Of a stretch of 64,000 bases of DNA, positions 16,551-27,600 are shown in pieces (position 1 is the stretch's first letter; every line of letters begins with the position of its first letter). The stretch is from NCBI GenBank assembly GCA_025361565.1, contig JANYKN010000034.1, positions 22,858 to 86,857 of the forward strand, read 5' to 3'. The position numbers and the translations under genes were made by a program. The notes under the pieces are model-generated. The model did not search any database, was not told the DNA's origin, and saw only the letters and a list, made by a program, of their open reading frames with translations. The stretch comes from Bacteroidota bacterium (lineage in GTDB: Bacteria; Bacteroidota; Bacteroidia; Bacteroidales; NBLH01).

Positions 16551-16748
16551 TATTTTATTTGTATATTTCCATTTTATAAATAATATAGTTTAGTCTATCA
16601 TTTTCTGTCCAAATCATTAGGTCAAAAATATTATATTTTACTTTCTATAATTACAAGATCCCTTCGCTAATAAATCGTTAGTTTATTAACAATATTTTTA
16701 TTAATTTTAGAGTTAATATTCAATAGTTTACCTCTAAAAATAAAAGCT

Positions 16749-18041
16749 ATGTTAACTAAATTTCCTTTTCAAATTGTTATGCTTGTTTTTGTAATTTCGT
16801 GCAATAACAATAAAAACAATCAACAAGATCAAAATGTTCAAGATACCTTGAATCAAGCCAGAATAATTAGAGATGGTGAAAAATTTTTTGAAGGAATTGA
16901 TCTTCCCCACTTTGTTTACAGTATTGAAACGGATAAGGAACAAAAGTTAATAACTCCGACCGGGACTGAGATAATGGTTCCGAAAAATGCTTTTGTCGAT
17001 AAAGCAGGAAAAGAAATTAAGAGTAAAGTAACTTTAAATTATAAAGAAATAAGAACACCCTCAGATATTATTATTGAGAATGTAAATATGACTTATGATA
17101 GCGCAGGTGTGAGTTATCAATTTCAAACTGCGGGGATGTTTGATTTAAGGGCATTTTCCGGAAACGAAGAAGCATTCCTGAAAAAGGGGCAGCATATTGA
17201 AATTAGCTACATTTCAGACAAATCAGGAGATTTTAATTTTTATCATTATAATGGAAAGTGGGATTATGAGTGTCCTGCAAAAACAGATTTACCTTTAAAT
17301 GAACAAAAGTTAAAAAAAACTGGAGCTACTGCATTAAAGCCTGTATTGGCCGATCCCTCAAATGATTTGATTATAGATATCAAAACAAATTATTCTAAAA
17401 TCCCGGAATTAAGAAAATACAATAAAATAATTTGGAAATATACTGGCAACCTAAAGAAAGATGAAGTAGCAAGTATTTTGTCATCAAATGTTTACAATCC
17501 AGAATTGGTATCTTCAAATAAAGCGGGTGAATATCTTTATAGCTTTAAATCTAGAACCGGAAATTACGAGTTTCCTATAGCTCCAGTGTTCTCGCCTAAA
17601 GCATTTCAAAAAGCTTTAAATCAATATAATTCCGAATTGGAAAATAACGGCATTATCAAAATTAAACGAACTGTAAATGTAACTGAATTGGGATTAATGA
17701 ATTACGATAGGATATACCACCGTTCGGATGCTGTTTTGGTTAATGCCGATTTTAAATTGAATAACACTAAAATTGAGGGCCTTCCATTATTCCACATCAC
17801 CGGCGAAGATGATGTAATTGTTCGGCTTGAAAAAGATACTAAAATGTATTATTCTCCAGCTCTAAAAAATAAAATAGTTGCTATTTTGCCCGGTAAAAAG
17901 GTAGCGGTATTAAGTACTGTGGAGTTTTTAAAATCTGTGAAAGCGGCAAATAATCGACAACAAATTAATTTTGATCTTAAACAGCTTGATGTTGAAATCA
18001 ATTCAGCTGAAGATTTGAATAAAATTATCTCGGAGCTTTAA
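16749..18041 (+). CDS. Lipoprotein of unknown function
   Basis: 430 residues with lipobox VFVISC (Cys18), followed by an Asn/Gln-rich linker. The first half includes GTEIMVPKNAFVDKAGKEIKSKVTL, a segment seen in Bacteroidota cell-surface proteins with a ZU5-like or similar beta domain, then NFYHYNGKWDYECPAK. The rest is beta-rich without recognised motifs. It lies on the same strand as the WG-repeat gene, 93 bp before that gene's signal-peptide start. It is probably an outer-membrane lipoprotein; no enzymatic residues are seen. Confidence 0.7.
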   Translation: MLTKFPFQIVMLVFVISCNNNKNNQQDQNVQDTLNQARIIRDGEKFFEGIDLPHFVYSIETDKEQKLITPTGTEIMVPKNAFVDKAGKEIKSKVTLNYKEIRTPSDIIIENVNMTYDSAGVSYQFQTAGMFDLRAFSGNEEAFLKKGQHIEISYISDKSGDFNFYHYNGKWDYECPAKTDLPLNEQKLKKTGATALKPVLADPSNDLIIDIKTNYSKIPELRKYNKIIWKYTGNLKKDEVASILSSNVYNPELVSSNKAGEYLYSFKSRTGNYEFPIAPVFSPKAFQKALNQYNSELENNGIIKIKRTVNVTELGLMNYDRIYHRSDAVLVNADFKLNNTKIEGLPLFHITGEDDVIVRLEKDTKMYYSPALKNKIVAILPGKKVAVLSTVEFLKSVKAANNRQQINFDLKQLDVEINSAEDLNKIISEL

Positions 18042-18134
18042 TTTTTGAAATTGATAATTTGAACTTTGATATTAGTAATTCATTGTTCAATCCATATTTT
18101 AAGATTCTGTTTTCAAAGAATAAATCTATCAATT

Positions 18135-21100
18135 ATGATGTTGATAAATAGATATTTATCAATTTTATTCCTTTTGCTTTTTATTAATATTGCTTTAGCA
18201 CAAGATGAAATTGTTAAGGTTTTTAAAAATGGTAAATGCGCTGTCATGGATACCAGCCTCAACTTATTAGTGCCATATCAATTTGATGATATTAACATAG
18301 TTAATAAAAAGTATTTCATTGTAAAATTGAATGGTTATTATGGTTTGTTTGATAAAACGAATAAACAGATACTTCCAATTCAATATCAATCTATCCTTTC
18401 CGAATCAACAAAAAGTGTTATTGTAAAACAGCAAAATCTTTTTGGAATCTGTGATTTTGATGGTAAGGAATTGATAGGATGCAAATATGATAGTATTGTT
18501 ATGCTAGATTCCAATTTTGCTATTTTGAAAAAACAAGACCAATGGCAATATTTCAATTTGCAAGTGAAAGGAATTTCAGGCAATTATGATAAAATCTCCA
18601 AACTTGGTGAGTTTTACTTTCTTTTACAAAAGGGTAAAGATAAAAGTGTCTATTTTGCACCTTCAAATTCCCATTCATCATATTATACACAAATCGACAA
18701 AATCAGGAATAATTTATTTTTTTGCTTGAGTTCCAATAATCAAAGAATTGTACTTTATAATAAACAACAATTTCAGATCTTTCAAACAGATAGCTTTTAT
18801 TTTAAGGAATTGAATTCTTTCGTTTTTGCTTTCCGCAATAATTATCAACTACATATAATAGATGAAAACTCAATAAATCAAGTTGATATTGATGCAGATG
18901 AAATTTATCCACCTTTTAGCCTCAAAAGCAATGTAATGGCTAGTTTTATTGCGGGCAATTATTATTTCTTCGAAAGAAATGGTAAAAAAGGATTGCTCGA
19001 TGATAGATTTAAAATCATAATTGAAGCAATTTATGATGAAATTGAATTGACAAATTCAGATTTATTGCTTTCAAAAAATGGTAAAAAGGGTTTGGCTTCA
19101 ATAAATGGAGAAATAGTAGTACCGGTCAGTTATGATCATTTTTCAAAATCAGGAAATTATTGGATTGTCGAAAGCAATAATAAATTCGGGTTGGTTGATG
19201 AAAAAGGTCGAGAGTTTATAAAACCGCAATATGAGAAAATACAAATAGCTTATCTAAATCGGTTTATAGTTACTTTAAAAGGTAAAGAAGGATTGGTTGA
19301 TGAAAATAACAAAGTTTTAATACCAATTGAATATCAGTCTGTTATTGGCGATGCCAATGCGCTTATCTTAAAGAGAGATAGTAAATATGGTTTGGCAAAA
19401 CCTTCAGGTGATTTTATTCTTGAAGTCAAATATACAAAGGTATCGAAAATAAACGATCAATATTTTTCATTTTCAGAACTAGGAAAGCTTGGAATAATAA
19501 GCGCTAGAGGTTCTTTAATTGCAAAGGCTCAATATAATCGGATAAGTGCCACAGATAATGAAAATATTTTTTATGTTTTAACAAATAGATTGGATTCAGT
19601 TTCAACCAAAGAGGTGAAAGAAAAGTTCGAATTGGATATAGATGTACCCAGGGATGATAAACCCTTCTGGTGGTTTAATACTGGAATTATCAACTCATTT
19701 GGTGAAATATTGCTTGAACCAAGGTACTATAAAGCACAGATTTCTATTGATACCGTTACAAATATTTTTATTGTAAAAGAAAAAGCTTCTGTAATTATTA
19801 TTTCATTTGAACAAAATGGAAAATTGATAGAAAAAACTGAATATAAGAACTATTTGTCGATAAAAAAAGGAAGGACACAAGCCAAGAAAAATTATTGGAA
19901 GCAAGGTGGTGAAGATAATAATTATGGACTTTTTTCACCTACAGAGATTAAACTTATTGATTATCAGTATAAATTTATAAAACAAAATTTTTTAAACAAT
20001 CCAGATTTAGTATTGACAACTGGTGTAACAAAAGGTTTGGGAATAGTCAATGAACAAACAGGCAAAATTCTTCTTGCAAATGGTTACAAATTTATTCATA
20101 CGGAGGATTTTAAATATTCGAGGCTTGCAAGATGTATCAAAAAATCAGGTGCCATTGTTTTGATCGATACATTGGCAAATATTATTGAGAAGGGAGTAAG
20201 TTACATGGATAATTTCAGAAGCAAATATACAAGGATAAACAAAGGGGGAAAGGTAATTATTTCAACAAATAGCGCATATATGTTGCCAAAAGAAGATTTG
20301 GATGGTAAAGAAAATATCTATATCGATTTTGAAAGGATTGATTTTAAAGTTTGTGCAGGTGGAAATTGGGGAGTAATGGATACAACCGGAGCCTGGATAA
20401 TTCAGCCCAAATACCAGTTTTTGCAAAACTATTTTAGAGGTGTATTTATTGCTGTAAAAGACAAAAAGTGGGGAGTTGTAACGCCAACAGATGAGCAGAT
20501 AATTGAATTTAAATATGATGAAATTAGATTTTTTACGGATACAACTAATAAAAGTTGGTCCAATATTCCTTTTTATCAGGCTCGGATAGGTAAAAAGTGG
20601 GGAGTGATTGATAAAGAAGGAAATATGGTCATTAAAAATGAATTTGATGGAGTTCAACAAATTACTTTTAATGGTAAAATTTATTTTAAAACATTATTGG
20701 ATAATAAGTCAACATTGTTTGGTTTGATTGATAAGGAAGCCAAGGAAGTATTGTCACCTCAATTTCTTAATATTGGTCCTTTCATTAATGGTTTTGCTAG
20801 AGTGCAAACAATAAAAAGGTGTTGGAAATTCATAAACATTCAAATTACTATATTGCCTACAGATTGTTTTTCTGAAACTCGCGATTTTAAAAATAAACTT
20901 GCAGCCGTAAAAACGAAGAAAGGATGGGGGTTTATTGATGGTTCAGGAGTTATGGTTATTCCGGCTCAGTATATTGAAGTTAAAGATTTTGACGAAAATT
21001 TGGCTTCTGTTAAGGTCAAAGAGGCAGCAAAGTTATTTGGTTTGATAAAAAGTCGGCAGGTTTTTGTTATCATCGATAAACATGGGAAAATTGTATATAA

Positions 21101-21893
21101 TACAAGATCAGCTTATTGCAGCGAAATTTCAAATGGGCAAATGATAATTAAAAGAGGTAAGAAGCTTCAAGTCATTACAGTAAAAGGTAAAAAAGTGTTG
21201 CCAAAGAAATACAATCAAATTATTGAAAATAAAGAGGTTGGATTGTTTATAGTTCAAAATGCAAAGCGTCAATTTGCCATATTCAACCGTAAGGGCAAAT
21301 TAATAGTTCCATTTGGAAAATACAGAATATTTACTGGATTTTCTGAAGGATTGTGCAATGTAGAAGGTGAAAAGAAAGGTTTTATTGATACTTCCGGAAT
21401 ATTTAAATTTGAATTAAATTATCAAAAAGTGGGCTATTTTAATTGTGGATTGGCTGCTGTGAAAATTAAAAATAAATGGGGATATATTGATACTACCGGG
21501 AAAATAGTAATTTCGCCTCAATATGAAAATGCCAAAGCGTTTAATCATAGCATTGCCGAAGTGATGGATGATCAACTCCATTGGTCATTTATAGATAATA
21601 TGGGTAAAATCCTTGCTCCGATGAACGAAATAGATAGTGCAGGATATTACATCATTACAAAAAATGGGCGTAAAGGTATAGCCAACCAAGCGGGTAACAT
21701 TATAGTCAACCCTGTTGCAGAAGATATAGGGCTTTTTAACGAAAATTATGCACCGTTTGGGATACAAAAAAAATTTGGTTTATTTGATATTAAAGGGAAT
21801 CAATTAGCTGAGTCCAAATATATGATTATCGATCAGACAATCGAAGGGCTTATTCGATTAGAAAATCTTGGAGAAATTAACTATATTAAATGA
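18135..21893 (+). CDS. Large exported WG-repeat protein
   Basis: 1252 residues from the ATG at 18135, which gives a good signal peptide (MMLINRYLSILFLLLFINIALAQ); the frame is open back to 18066, but those codons make no sense as a signal. The whole mature protein consists of degenerate WG (KWG) beta repeats, for example KNGKKGLLDDRFKIIIEAIYDEIEL, DKKWGVVTPTDEQIIEFKYDEI and IKNKWGYIDTTGKIVISPQYENA. WG repeats form beta structures in secreted proteins and mediate binding; no enzyme domain is visible. No T9SS domain was seen at the C-terminus. A weak terminator follows at 21901. Confidence 0.9.
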   Translation: MMLINRYLSILFLLLFINIALAQDEIVKVFKNGKCAVMDTSLNLLVPYQFDDINIVNKKYFIVKLNGYYGLFDKTNKQILPIQYQSILSESTKSVIVKQQNLFGICDFDGKELIGCKYDSIVMLDSNFAILKKQDQWQYFNLQVKGISGNYDKISKLGEFYFLLQKGKDKSVYFAPSNSHSSYYTQIDKIRNNLFFCLSSNNQRIVLYNKQQFQIFQTDSFYFKELNSFVFAFRNNYQLHIIDENSINQVDIDADEIYPPFSLKSNVMASFIAGNYYFFERNGKKGLLDDRFKIIIEAIYDEIELTNSDLLLSKNGKKGLASINGEIVVPVSYDHFSKSGNYWIVESNNKFGLVDEKGREFIKPQYEKIQIAYLNRFIVTLKGKEGLVDENNKVLIPIEYQSVIGDANALILKRDSKYGLAKPSGDFILEVKYTKVSKINDQYFSFSELGKLGIISARGSLIAKAQYNRISATDNENIFYVLTNRLDSVSTKEVKEKFELDIDVPRDDKPFWWFNTGIINSFGEILLEPRYYKAQISIDTVTNIFIVKEKASVIIISFEQNGKLIEKTEYKNYLSIKKGRTQAKKNYWKQGGEDNNYGLFSPTEIKLIDYQYKFIKQNFLNNPDLVLTTGVTKGLGIVNEQTGKILLANGYKFIHTEDFKYSRLARCIKKSGAIVLIDTLANIIEKGVSYMDNFRSKYTRINKGGKVIISTNSAYMLPKEDLDGKENIYIDFERIDFKVCAGGNWGVMDTTGAWIIQPKYQFLQNYFRGVFIAVKDKKWGVVTPTDEQIIEFKYDEIRFFTDTTNKSWSNIPFYQARIGKKWGVIDKEGNMVIKNEFDGVQQITFNGKIYFKTLLDNKSTLFGLIDKEAKEVLSPQFLNIGPFINGFARVQTIKRCWKFINIQITILPTDCFSETRDFKNKLAAVKTKKGWGFIDGSGVMVIPAQYIEVKDFDENLASVKVKEAAKLFGLIKSRQVFVIIDKHGKIVYNTRSAYCSEISNGQMIIKRGKKLQVITVKGKKVLPKKYNQIIENKEVGLFIVQNAKRQFAIFNRKGKLIVPFGKYRIFTGFSEGLCNVEGEKKGFIDTSGIFKFELNYQKVGYFNCGLAAVKIKNKWGYIDTTGKIVISPQYENAKAFNHSIAEVMDDQLHWSFIDNMGKILAPMNEIDSAGYYIITKNGRKGIANQAGNIIVNPVAEDIGLFNENYAPFGIQKKFGLFDIKGNQLAESKYMIIDQTIEGLIRLENLGEINYIK

Positions 21894-21900
21894 CTCTTAG

Positions 21901-21926
21901 TAAGATAATTAATCTTATATTTTTTA
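21901..21926 (+). terminator. Weak intrinsic terminator after the WG-repeat gene
   Basis: TAAGAT (21901-21906) and ATCTTA (21912-21917) form a short AT stem followed by TATTTTTT. The next gene is convergent, so it may serve both strands. Confidence 0.4.
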
Positions 21927-21929
21927 CCT

Positions 21930-22736
21930 CTAATTCTTTCTTTTAAAGCCAGTATTGTATATAATTAACCGCGTTATAAATGGCGTAAATTGAATTAAAA
22001 AATTGAAAATTGCAAGGTGAAAAGGGCTGTAGATGTGCTTTCTGCCTTTTATTACACCATTTACAATAGATTTTGCAGCCATGGAAGGTGTTAATATGGG
22101 TATAAGTGCTTGAGAACTTGGAAGTTTCACTTCGCTTCCTGGATTATTTTCCCAATAAGTACTTGCAACTTTTGCAAAATATGCCAGTGAACACTTTATT
22201 CCTGTTTTGTATAAATCTGCCGATAAGGCTTCATGAAACCCAATCATTGCTTTGCGGGCAACAATATAAGCTGTGGCTCCCGAAAATGGGATAAAGCCAG
22301 CATAAGAGGTCATGTTTACAATATGGCCACTTTTTCGTAATAGCATTTCCGGTAAAAATGCCTTTGTCATATAAAAAGCACCAAAGTATGGAACAGCCAT
22401 AAACGATGAAATCTCTTCCCATTCAGTGTCCTCAGTATGTTTCCAAATTCCTGCTCCTGCATTGTTGATGATAATATCTGGAATACCGATTTCTTTTTTT
22501 ATTTGGTTGGTTCGATCTATAACTTGTTTGTAATCGCTGATATCCAGACTATAAGGAAACACTAATCCACCTTCCTTTGTAATAGTTAAAGCCAATTGAG
22601 AAAGTTTTTCCATATTTCTGGCTATGATAATCACTTTCGACCCGGATTTAGCAAATGCCTTTGCTGTTTCTTCACCGATACCGCTTGATGCACCGGTAAT
22701 AATTACAAGTTTGTTTTTAAGTTGGTTCTCAGACAT
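21930..22736 (-). CDS. Short-chain dehydrogenase/reductase (SDR)
   Basis: 268 residues. The Rossmann motif is TGASSGIG near the N-terminus, NNAGAG is present, and the active-site region is NMTSYAGFIPFSGATAYIVARKAMIGF. The catalytic Tyr is Tyr157, but the residue four positions on, normally Lys, is Arg161, with Lys162 next to it. A hydrophobic C-terminus (FHLAIFNFLIQFTPFITRLII) suggests membrane association, as in SDRs of lipid metabolism. The substrate is unknown. A 20-bp palindrome lies 12 bp upstream of the start codon. Confidence 0.85.
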   Translation of the reverse strand: MSENQLKNKLVIITGASSGIGEETAKAFAKSGSKVIIIARNMEKLSQLALTITKEGGLVFPYSLDISDYKQVIDRTNQIKKEIGIPDIIINNAGAGIWKHTEDTEWEEISSFMAVPYFGAFYMTKAFLPEMLLRKSGHIVNMTSYAGFIPFSGATAYIVARKAMIGFHEALSADLYKTGIKCSLAYFAKVASTYWENNPGSEVKLPSSQALIPILTPSMAAKSIVNGVIKGRKHIYSPFHLAIFNFLIQFTPFITRLIIYNTGFKRKN

Positions 22737-22748
22737 ATATCCAAATCA

Positions 22749-22768
22749 ATTTACATTCAGATGTAAAT
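22749..22768. promoter_or_regulatory. Palindrome upstream of the SDR gene, candidate operator
   Basis: ATTTACAT (22749-22756) and ATGTAAAT (22761-22768) are perfect 8-base arms around TCAG, ending 12 bp before the SDR start codon and inside the divergent intergenic region shared with the propeller gene. The size suits a dimeric repressor site. Confidence 0.35.
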
Positions 22769-22948
22769 ATAAAGATTAAATCTTAAAATTCTTTTTTCAG
22801 ATTATAATTTCTATTTTTGATATCAATTAACCGACCTATCCTAATTCATTTAACTTTCCAATGATCAAGTCATGATTTTAGAAAATGATTTGATTCATTC
22901 TCAATTGTTTATAATACATTTAATATTTTAATTACTAAAATTAACCCT

Positions 22949-24193
22949 ATGATTATCAAAAAACTAAGTCTTATTATTTGTCTCTTGGCATTTATTGGAC
23001 AATCAAATTATGCACAGAAAATGTATGAATGGAGAAATAACCGTACTGGAATTTATTCAGATAAAAATCTGATGAAAACATGGCCTGTGTCTGGGCCAGA
23101 AATGGTTTGGGAATACAAAGGCATTGGAAATGGATATGGATCTCCTGTTTTTACAACGGATAGAATGTATATTCTTGGAGAAATTGATACAACAGGTTAT
23201 CTTTTTGCATTCGATTTAAAAGGCAACTTATTGTGGAAGGTAAGCTACGGAGAAGAATGGATAAAATCATACAGAGGTTCACGTTGTGCACCAACCGTTG
23301 TCGATAATTTAATATACATAACTTCAGGAATGGGAAACATTTTCTGTTTTGATTCCTACAAAGGAGAAAAAAAGTGGTCAGCGGATTTGATAAAAGACTT
23401 ACATGGAAATTACACCATGTTTGGACATTCTGAATCACCTATTATTGATGATGACAAAGTCTTTTTAACTGCAGGGGGCAAAGATACCAACGTGGTTGCT
23501 TTTAATCGTTTTACTGGAAAAATTATATGGACTTGCAAAGGCGTTGGTGAGCGACCCGCTTACAACTCTCCAAACATTATCAAACTTAAAAACAGGAATA
23601 TTTTGGTCACATTTTCTGCCTATGCTTTAATGGGAATTGACACCAGAACGGGCCAGCTTTTGTGGACACATATTCAGGATAACGTGCCTTTGGCTGAGCA
23701 TGCTTTAGGGATGGGCGATACACACAGCAATACAATTTTGTACGAAAATGGATTTATCTATTATGTTGCCGGTGATGGAAATTGCGCAGTGAAGTTAAAA
23801 TTGTCTGATGACGGCTCGACTATCACCCAAGTATGGCGAAACAAAGATGTTGACAGCTTTATGGGTGGATTTGTAAAATTAGACAGTTTAATTTATACTG
23901 ATGGATCTTCAAAGAAGAACTTTAATTGCGTGAATGCTAATACTGGTCAAACAATCGGCACTCTTGCGATTGGAACCGGTTCTACTATTGCTGATGAAGG
24001 ATTAATTTATTTTTACAGTCAGAAAGGAATAGTTTCTTTGATTAATCCAAATCCTAAAAAAATGGAAGTAATCAGTTCGTTCAAAATAACAAAAGGAACT
24101 GCTGAACATTTTTCACATCCGGTAATCAATAATGGAAAACTTTATGTGAGACATGGAAATGAGATTATGGCTTATTCTATAAAGGCGAAATAA
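22949..24193 (+). CDS. Exported PQQ-type beta-propeller protein
   Basis: 414 residues with a signal peptide (MIIKKLSLIICLLAFIGQSNYAQ). Repeats of the PQQ/YVTN-like propeller are visible: GYLFAFDLKGNLLWKV, GNIFCFDSYKGEKKWSAD, NVVAFNRFTGKIIWTCKG and LMGIDTRTGQLLWTH, covering most of the chain. The cofactor-binding residues of PQQ dehydrogenases are not evident, so it is better called PQQ-like than an enzyme. Periplasmic or extracellular location is predicted. A strong terminator hairpin follows at 24227-24269. Confidence 0.85.
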   Translation: MIIKKLSLIICLLAFIGQSNYAQKMYEWRNNRTGIYSDKNLMKTWPVSGPEMVWEYKGIGNGYGSPVFTTDRMYILGEIDTTGYLFAFDLKGNLLWKVSYGEEWIKSYRGSRCAPTVVDNLIYITSGMGNIFCFDSYKGEKKWSADLIKDLHGNYTMFGHSESPIIDDDKVFLTAGGKDTNVVAFNRFTGKIIWTCKGVGERPAYNSPNIIKLKNRNILVTFSAYALMGIDTRTGQLLWTHIQDNVPLAEHALGMGDTHSNTILYENGFIYYVAGDGNCAVKLKLSDDGSTITQVWRNKDVDSFMGGFVKLDSLIYTDGSSKKNFNCVNANTGQTIGTLAIGTGSTIADEGLIYFYSQKGIVSLINPNPKKMEVISSFKITKGTAEHFSHPVINNGKLYVRHGNEIMAYSIKAK

Positions 24194-24226
24194 ATTTAAT
24201 ATCGATTTTTAGTATCTAAAAGAATT

Positions 24227-24269
24227 AACCCAAATTACTCATTGAAATTTCTAGTGAGTAGTTTGGGTT
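24227..24269 (+). terminator. Intrinsic terminator after the PQQ-like gene
   Basis: AACCCAAATTACTCA (24227-24241) pairs with TGAGTAGTTTGGGTT (24255-24269) with a single mismatch, followed by TATTATG. It lies 33 bp after the stop codon. Confidence 0.7.
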
Positions 24270-24614
24270 TATTATGAAGCTGGACTGAGGATCGTAATAT
24301 GGCCTAAATTTGTTTTTTCAATTATTAAAACAAAGAAATTGAAAAGCATATTTATATTGCGTCGAAGTTTTCGCCTAAATATTAGTCTTTTCCATTTCAT
24401 ACCCTTGCAATTGTAATTCTATATCTTATAATCATCAGGCATTTCTAGATAAGTTCTAACAATTATATTTAATTGTTAAAAAATATGCTGTACTTTTGCT
24501 GCCGAATAAACAAGCAATAATTTTCGGAAAGTTACATGTTTATTGTGATGTAAAATTTTGAAAACTAAACAGATAAAACAAATTAAATCAATAGGATAAT
24601 AAATCTCATAAGAG
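24270..24614. other. Intergenic leader before the ABC transporter gene
   Basis: About 345 bases with no ORF. TACTTTTG at 24491-24498 matches the -7 box, and a TTG at 24473-24475 is nearer than the usual 19-base spacing. This implies a leader of about 110 bases. No riboswitch-like structure was recognised. Confidence 0.35.
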
Positions 24615-27600
24615 ATGAACGAGTCATTACTTAATGCTTTAATCAAATTATTCGCTATTATAACGGATGTGAAACATTTCTCTAATCCGGAAATTGCACT
24701 AAACGTTATCGAAGAGTATTTTTTTCAACAATATGGAAAAACTGAATCTAAAAAATTCATCCAGTATTTTAATAATCATTTACAAAAATACCATTATAAT
24801 TTACCAGAGAATTCTAAAACAGACATTTCTGTTTATCATTCAAGGATCGAGCAGATTTGCTTTGCAATAAATAAAGAATTTGAAGTAAAACAAAAGCTGT
24901 GGCTTACTTTGCAACTCATGGAGTTTCTTTCCGATTGTGCATATACCAGCAAAGAAGAAATTGGAATAGTAAGGGTAATTGCAAATGCTTTCAATGTTGA
25001 TCAGAACGATTTTGAATTGGGGCGTACCTTTTTGTTAAGTAAAAATGATTCCATCCCTTTAACTGATAAGATTCTGGTAATCAGTCGAAATCCAAATTTT
25101 TCCCATCCTCAGGCCAAACATCTTTTAAGTAAAAAAATGAATGGCAAAATATATGTTTTGCATCTTAAAAGTACAGATACCTATTTACTTAAATATTTTG
25201 GCGAGTACAACTTGTTTTTAAATGGGCTAAATATAAAAACAAACAGAGCATATATTTGGGCCATGGGGGCTGTGATTAGGAGCAGCCGCATTGATCCGGT
25301 CTATTATAGCAATATGACCAGTGCATTTATTGATCAGGAAAATGTTCCAAGGATTGAATTTAATGCCACAGATGTTTCCTATCGCTTTAAAAACAGCAAA
25401 AAAGGCTTGGCCAAATTTGATTTTCAGGCCGAATCAGGACAATTGATTGGAATTGTCGGAAGCAGTGGTTCCGGAAAATCTACCATTCTGAATGTTTTAA
25501 ATGGAAATCTACAAAATAAAACAGGTAAAATAACAATAAATGGATACGATATCCATCAAGACAAAAAAGTACTCGAAGGCATAATTGGATATGTTCCCCA
25601 GGAAGATTTACTTTTTGAGGAACTTACTGTTTATCAGAATCTTTATTACAATGCAAAGCTTTGTTTTAGTAAGTTCGATAAAGAGCAATTGGATAAACTG
25701 GTCAATAAAACAATAGAGAATTTCGATTTGGTTGAGGCTACTGACTTAAAAGTTGGTGACCCGTTGAATAAAATATTGAGTGGCGGGCAGCGGAAACGAT
25801 TGAATATTGCCCTTGAATTGATGAGGGAACCATCGCTTTTGTTTGTTGATGAACCTACTTCAGGCTTATCGTCAATGGATTCGGAGAAAATCCTGAACCT
25901 GCTCAAACGGCAGACTTTTAAAGGTAAATTGGTTATTTTGACCATCCACCAACCTTCTTCAGATTTATTTAAGCTTTTTGATAAAATTATTGTCGTAGAT
26001 TTGGGTGGAAGGATTATTTTTTCAGGAAATCCGCTTGATTCAATTGCTTATTTCAGAGAAAAAGCCAATTATGTTAAACCCGAAGAGAGTGAGTGTATTA
26101 CCTGTGGCAATGTAAATTCTGAACAAATTTTACGAATTGTAGAATCCCGAGTTGTAAATGAGTTTGGAAGGCTTACACGTAAAAGAAAGAGACCTCCCGA
26201 GGAATGGGAGGAATTGTTTAAATCGGAAGTAAAACCTCTCAGTGAATCTTTTACAGAACAAAAAAAGGTATTGCCTGAAACCAATTTTAACATTCCCAAC
26301 AGGTTTCAACAGTTTAAAATCTTTTTTAAAAGAAATCTATTATCTAAATTGAGCAATAAGCAATATGTTTTGCTTATTTTGTTCGAAGCGCCATTGCTTG
26401 CTATTATTCTTGGCCTTTTTACTAAACATTTTAATGGCCCGGAGGATAGTCCTGATACTTATATTTTTGCGAACAACGAAAACCTACCTGCATATATTTT
26501 CATGAGCGTTATCGTTGCACTTTTTCTAGGTTTAATTATCAGCGCCGAAGAAATTATAAGGGATAAAAAGATTATAAAAAGAGAATCTTTTTTGAACCTT
26601 AGCCGTTGGAGTTATATTAATTCAAAAGCCTTATATTTACTCATAGTTTCTGCAATCCAGTCCCTGCTTTTTGTAATAATTGGCAACTATATTATTCAAA
26701 TTCATGGTTTGCACTTCGTGTATTGGCTTATGTTATTTTCAACCTCGGTATGTGCAAACCTTATCGGATTGAATATTTCAGCTGCTTTTAACTCTGTGGT
26801 ATCCAGTTATATAGCTATTCCTTTTATTCTTGTTCCACAATTGCTTTTGAGTGGGGTTGTTGTGGATTATAAAAAAATACACAAGGATATTACATCGGTG
26901 CACTATACTCCTGTTATTGGTGATTTGATGACTTCGCGATGGGCGTATGAGGGATTGGTAGTTGAGCAGTTTAAGGACAACAAATTTGAGAAGAACTTTT
27001 ACGATGTTGAGTTCAAGATGAGCAATGCAGATTATATTATTTCTTTTTATTATCAAAAGCTAACTTCCATTTTTGATAATTTGCAGGCTGAAGTAGCTAA
27101 AGATTCTATTCATATTGATCCCATTCATTTTCAATTACTTGAAAACGAATTACGAAAACTTGCAGGTTTTACCAATAACCCAGCATTCGATAGTTTGGCC
27201 AATAAGCTACCATCAGGATATGCTACAACTGAATATAGAGTTTCCTTTGAAAAGGAACTGAATAATTTAAAAAACAAGCAAATTCAAATCCTAAATCAAT
27301 GTAAAGACGAAAAGGAAGCTATTTATTTTCGAATGGTCAAGGAATTAGGAAGTAAAGAAGCATTTTCAAAATTAAAGGAAAAACATCATAATCAAAGTAT
27401 TGCAAATATTGTTCTCGATAAAATGAATTATAAAAAAATTCTCGTTTATCAGGATGAAATTATTCAGCTTAAAGATCCCATTTTTAAATATCCCCAATCG
27501 AAATATGGAAGGGCGCATTTTTATGCTCCTTTAAAGATAATTGGTAAACTTAGAATAGAAACTTATTGGTTTAACCTTGGCATTATTTGGATAATTTCTT

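Noticed and set aside
18135..21893. Tandem DNA repeats in the WG-repeat gene
   Set aside because: The repeats exist at protein level only and are too diverged at DNA level; no CRISPR-like spacing.
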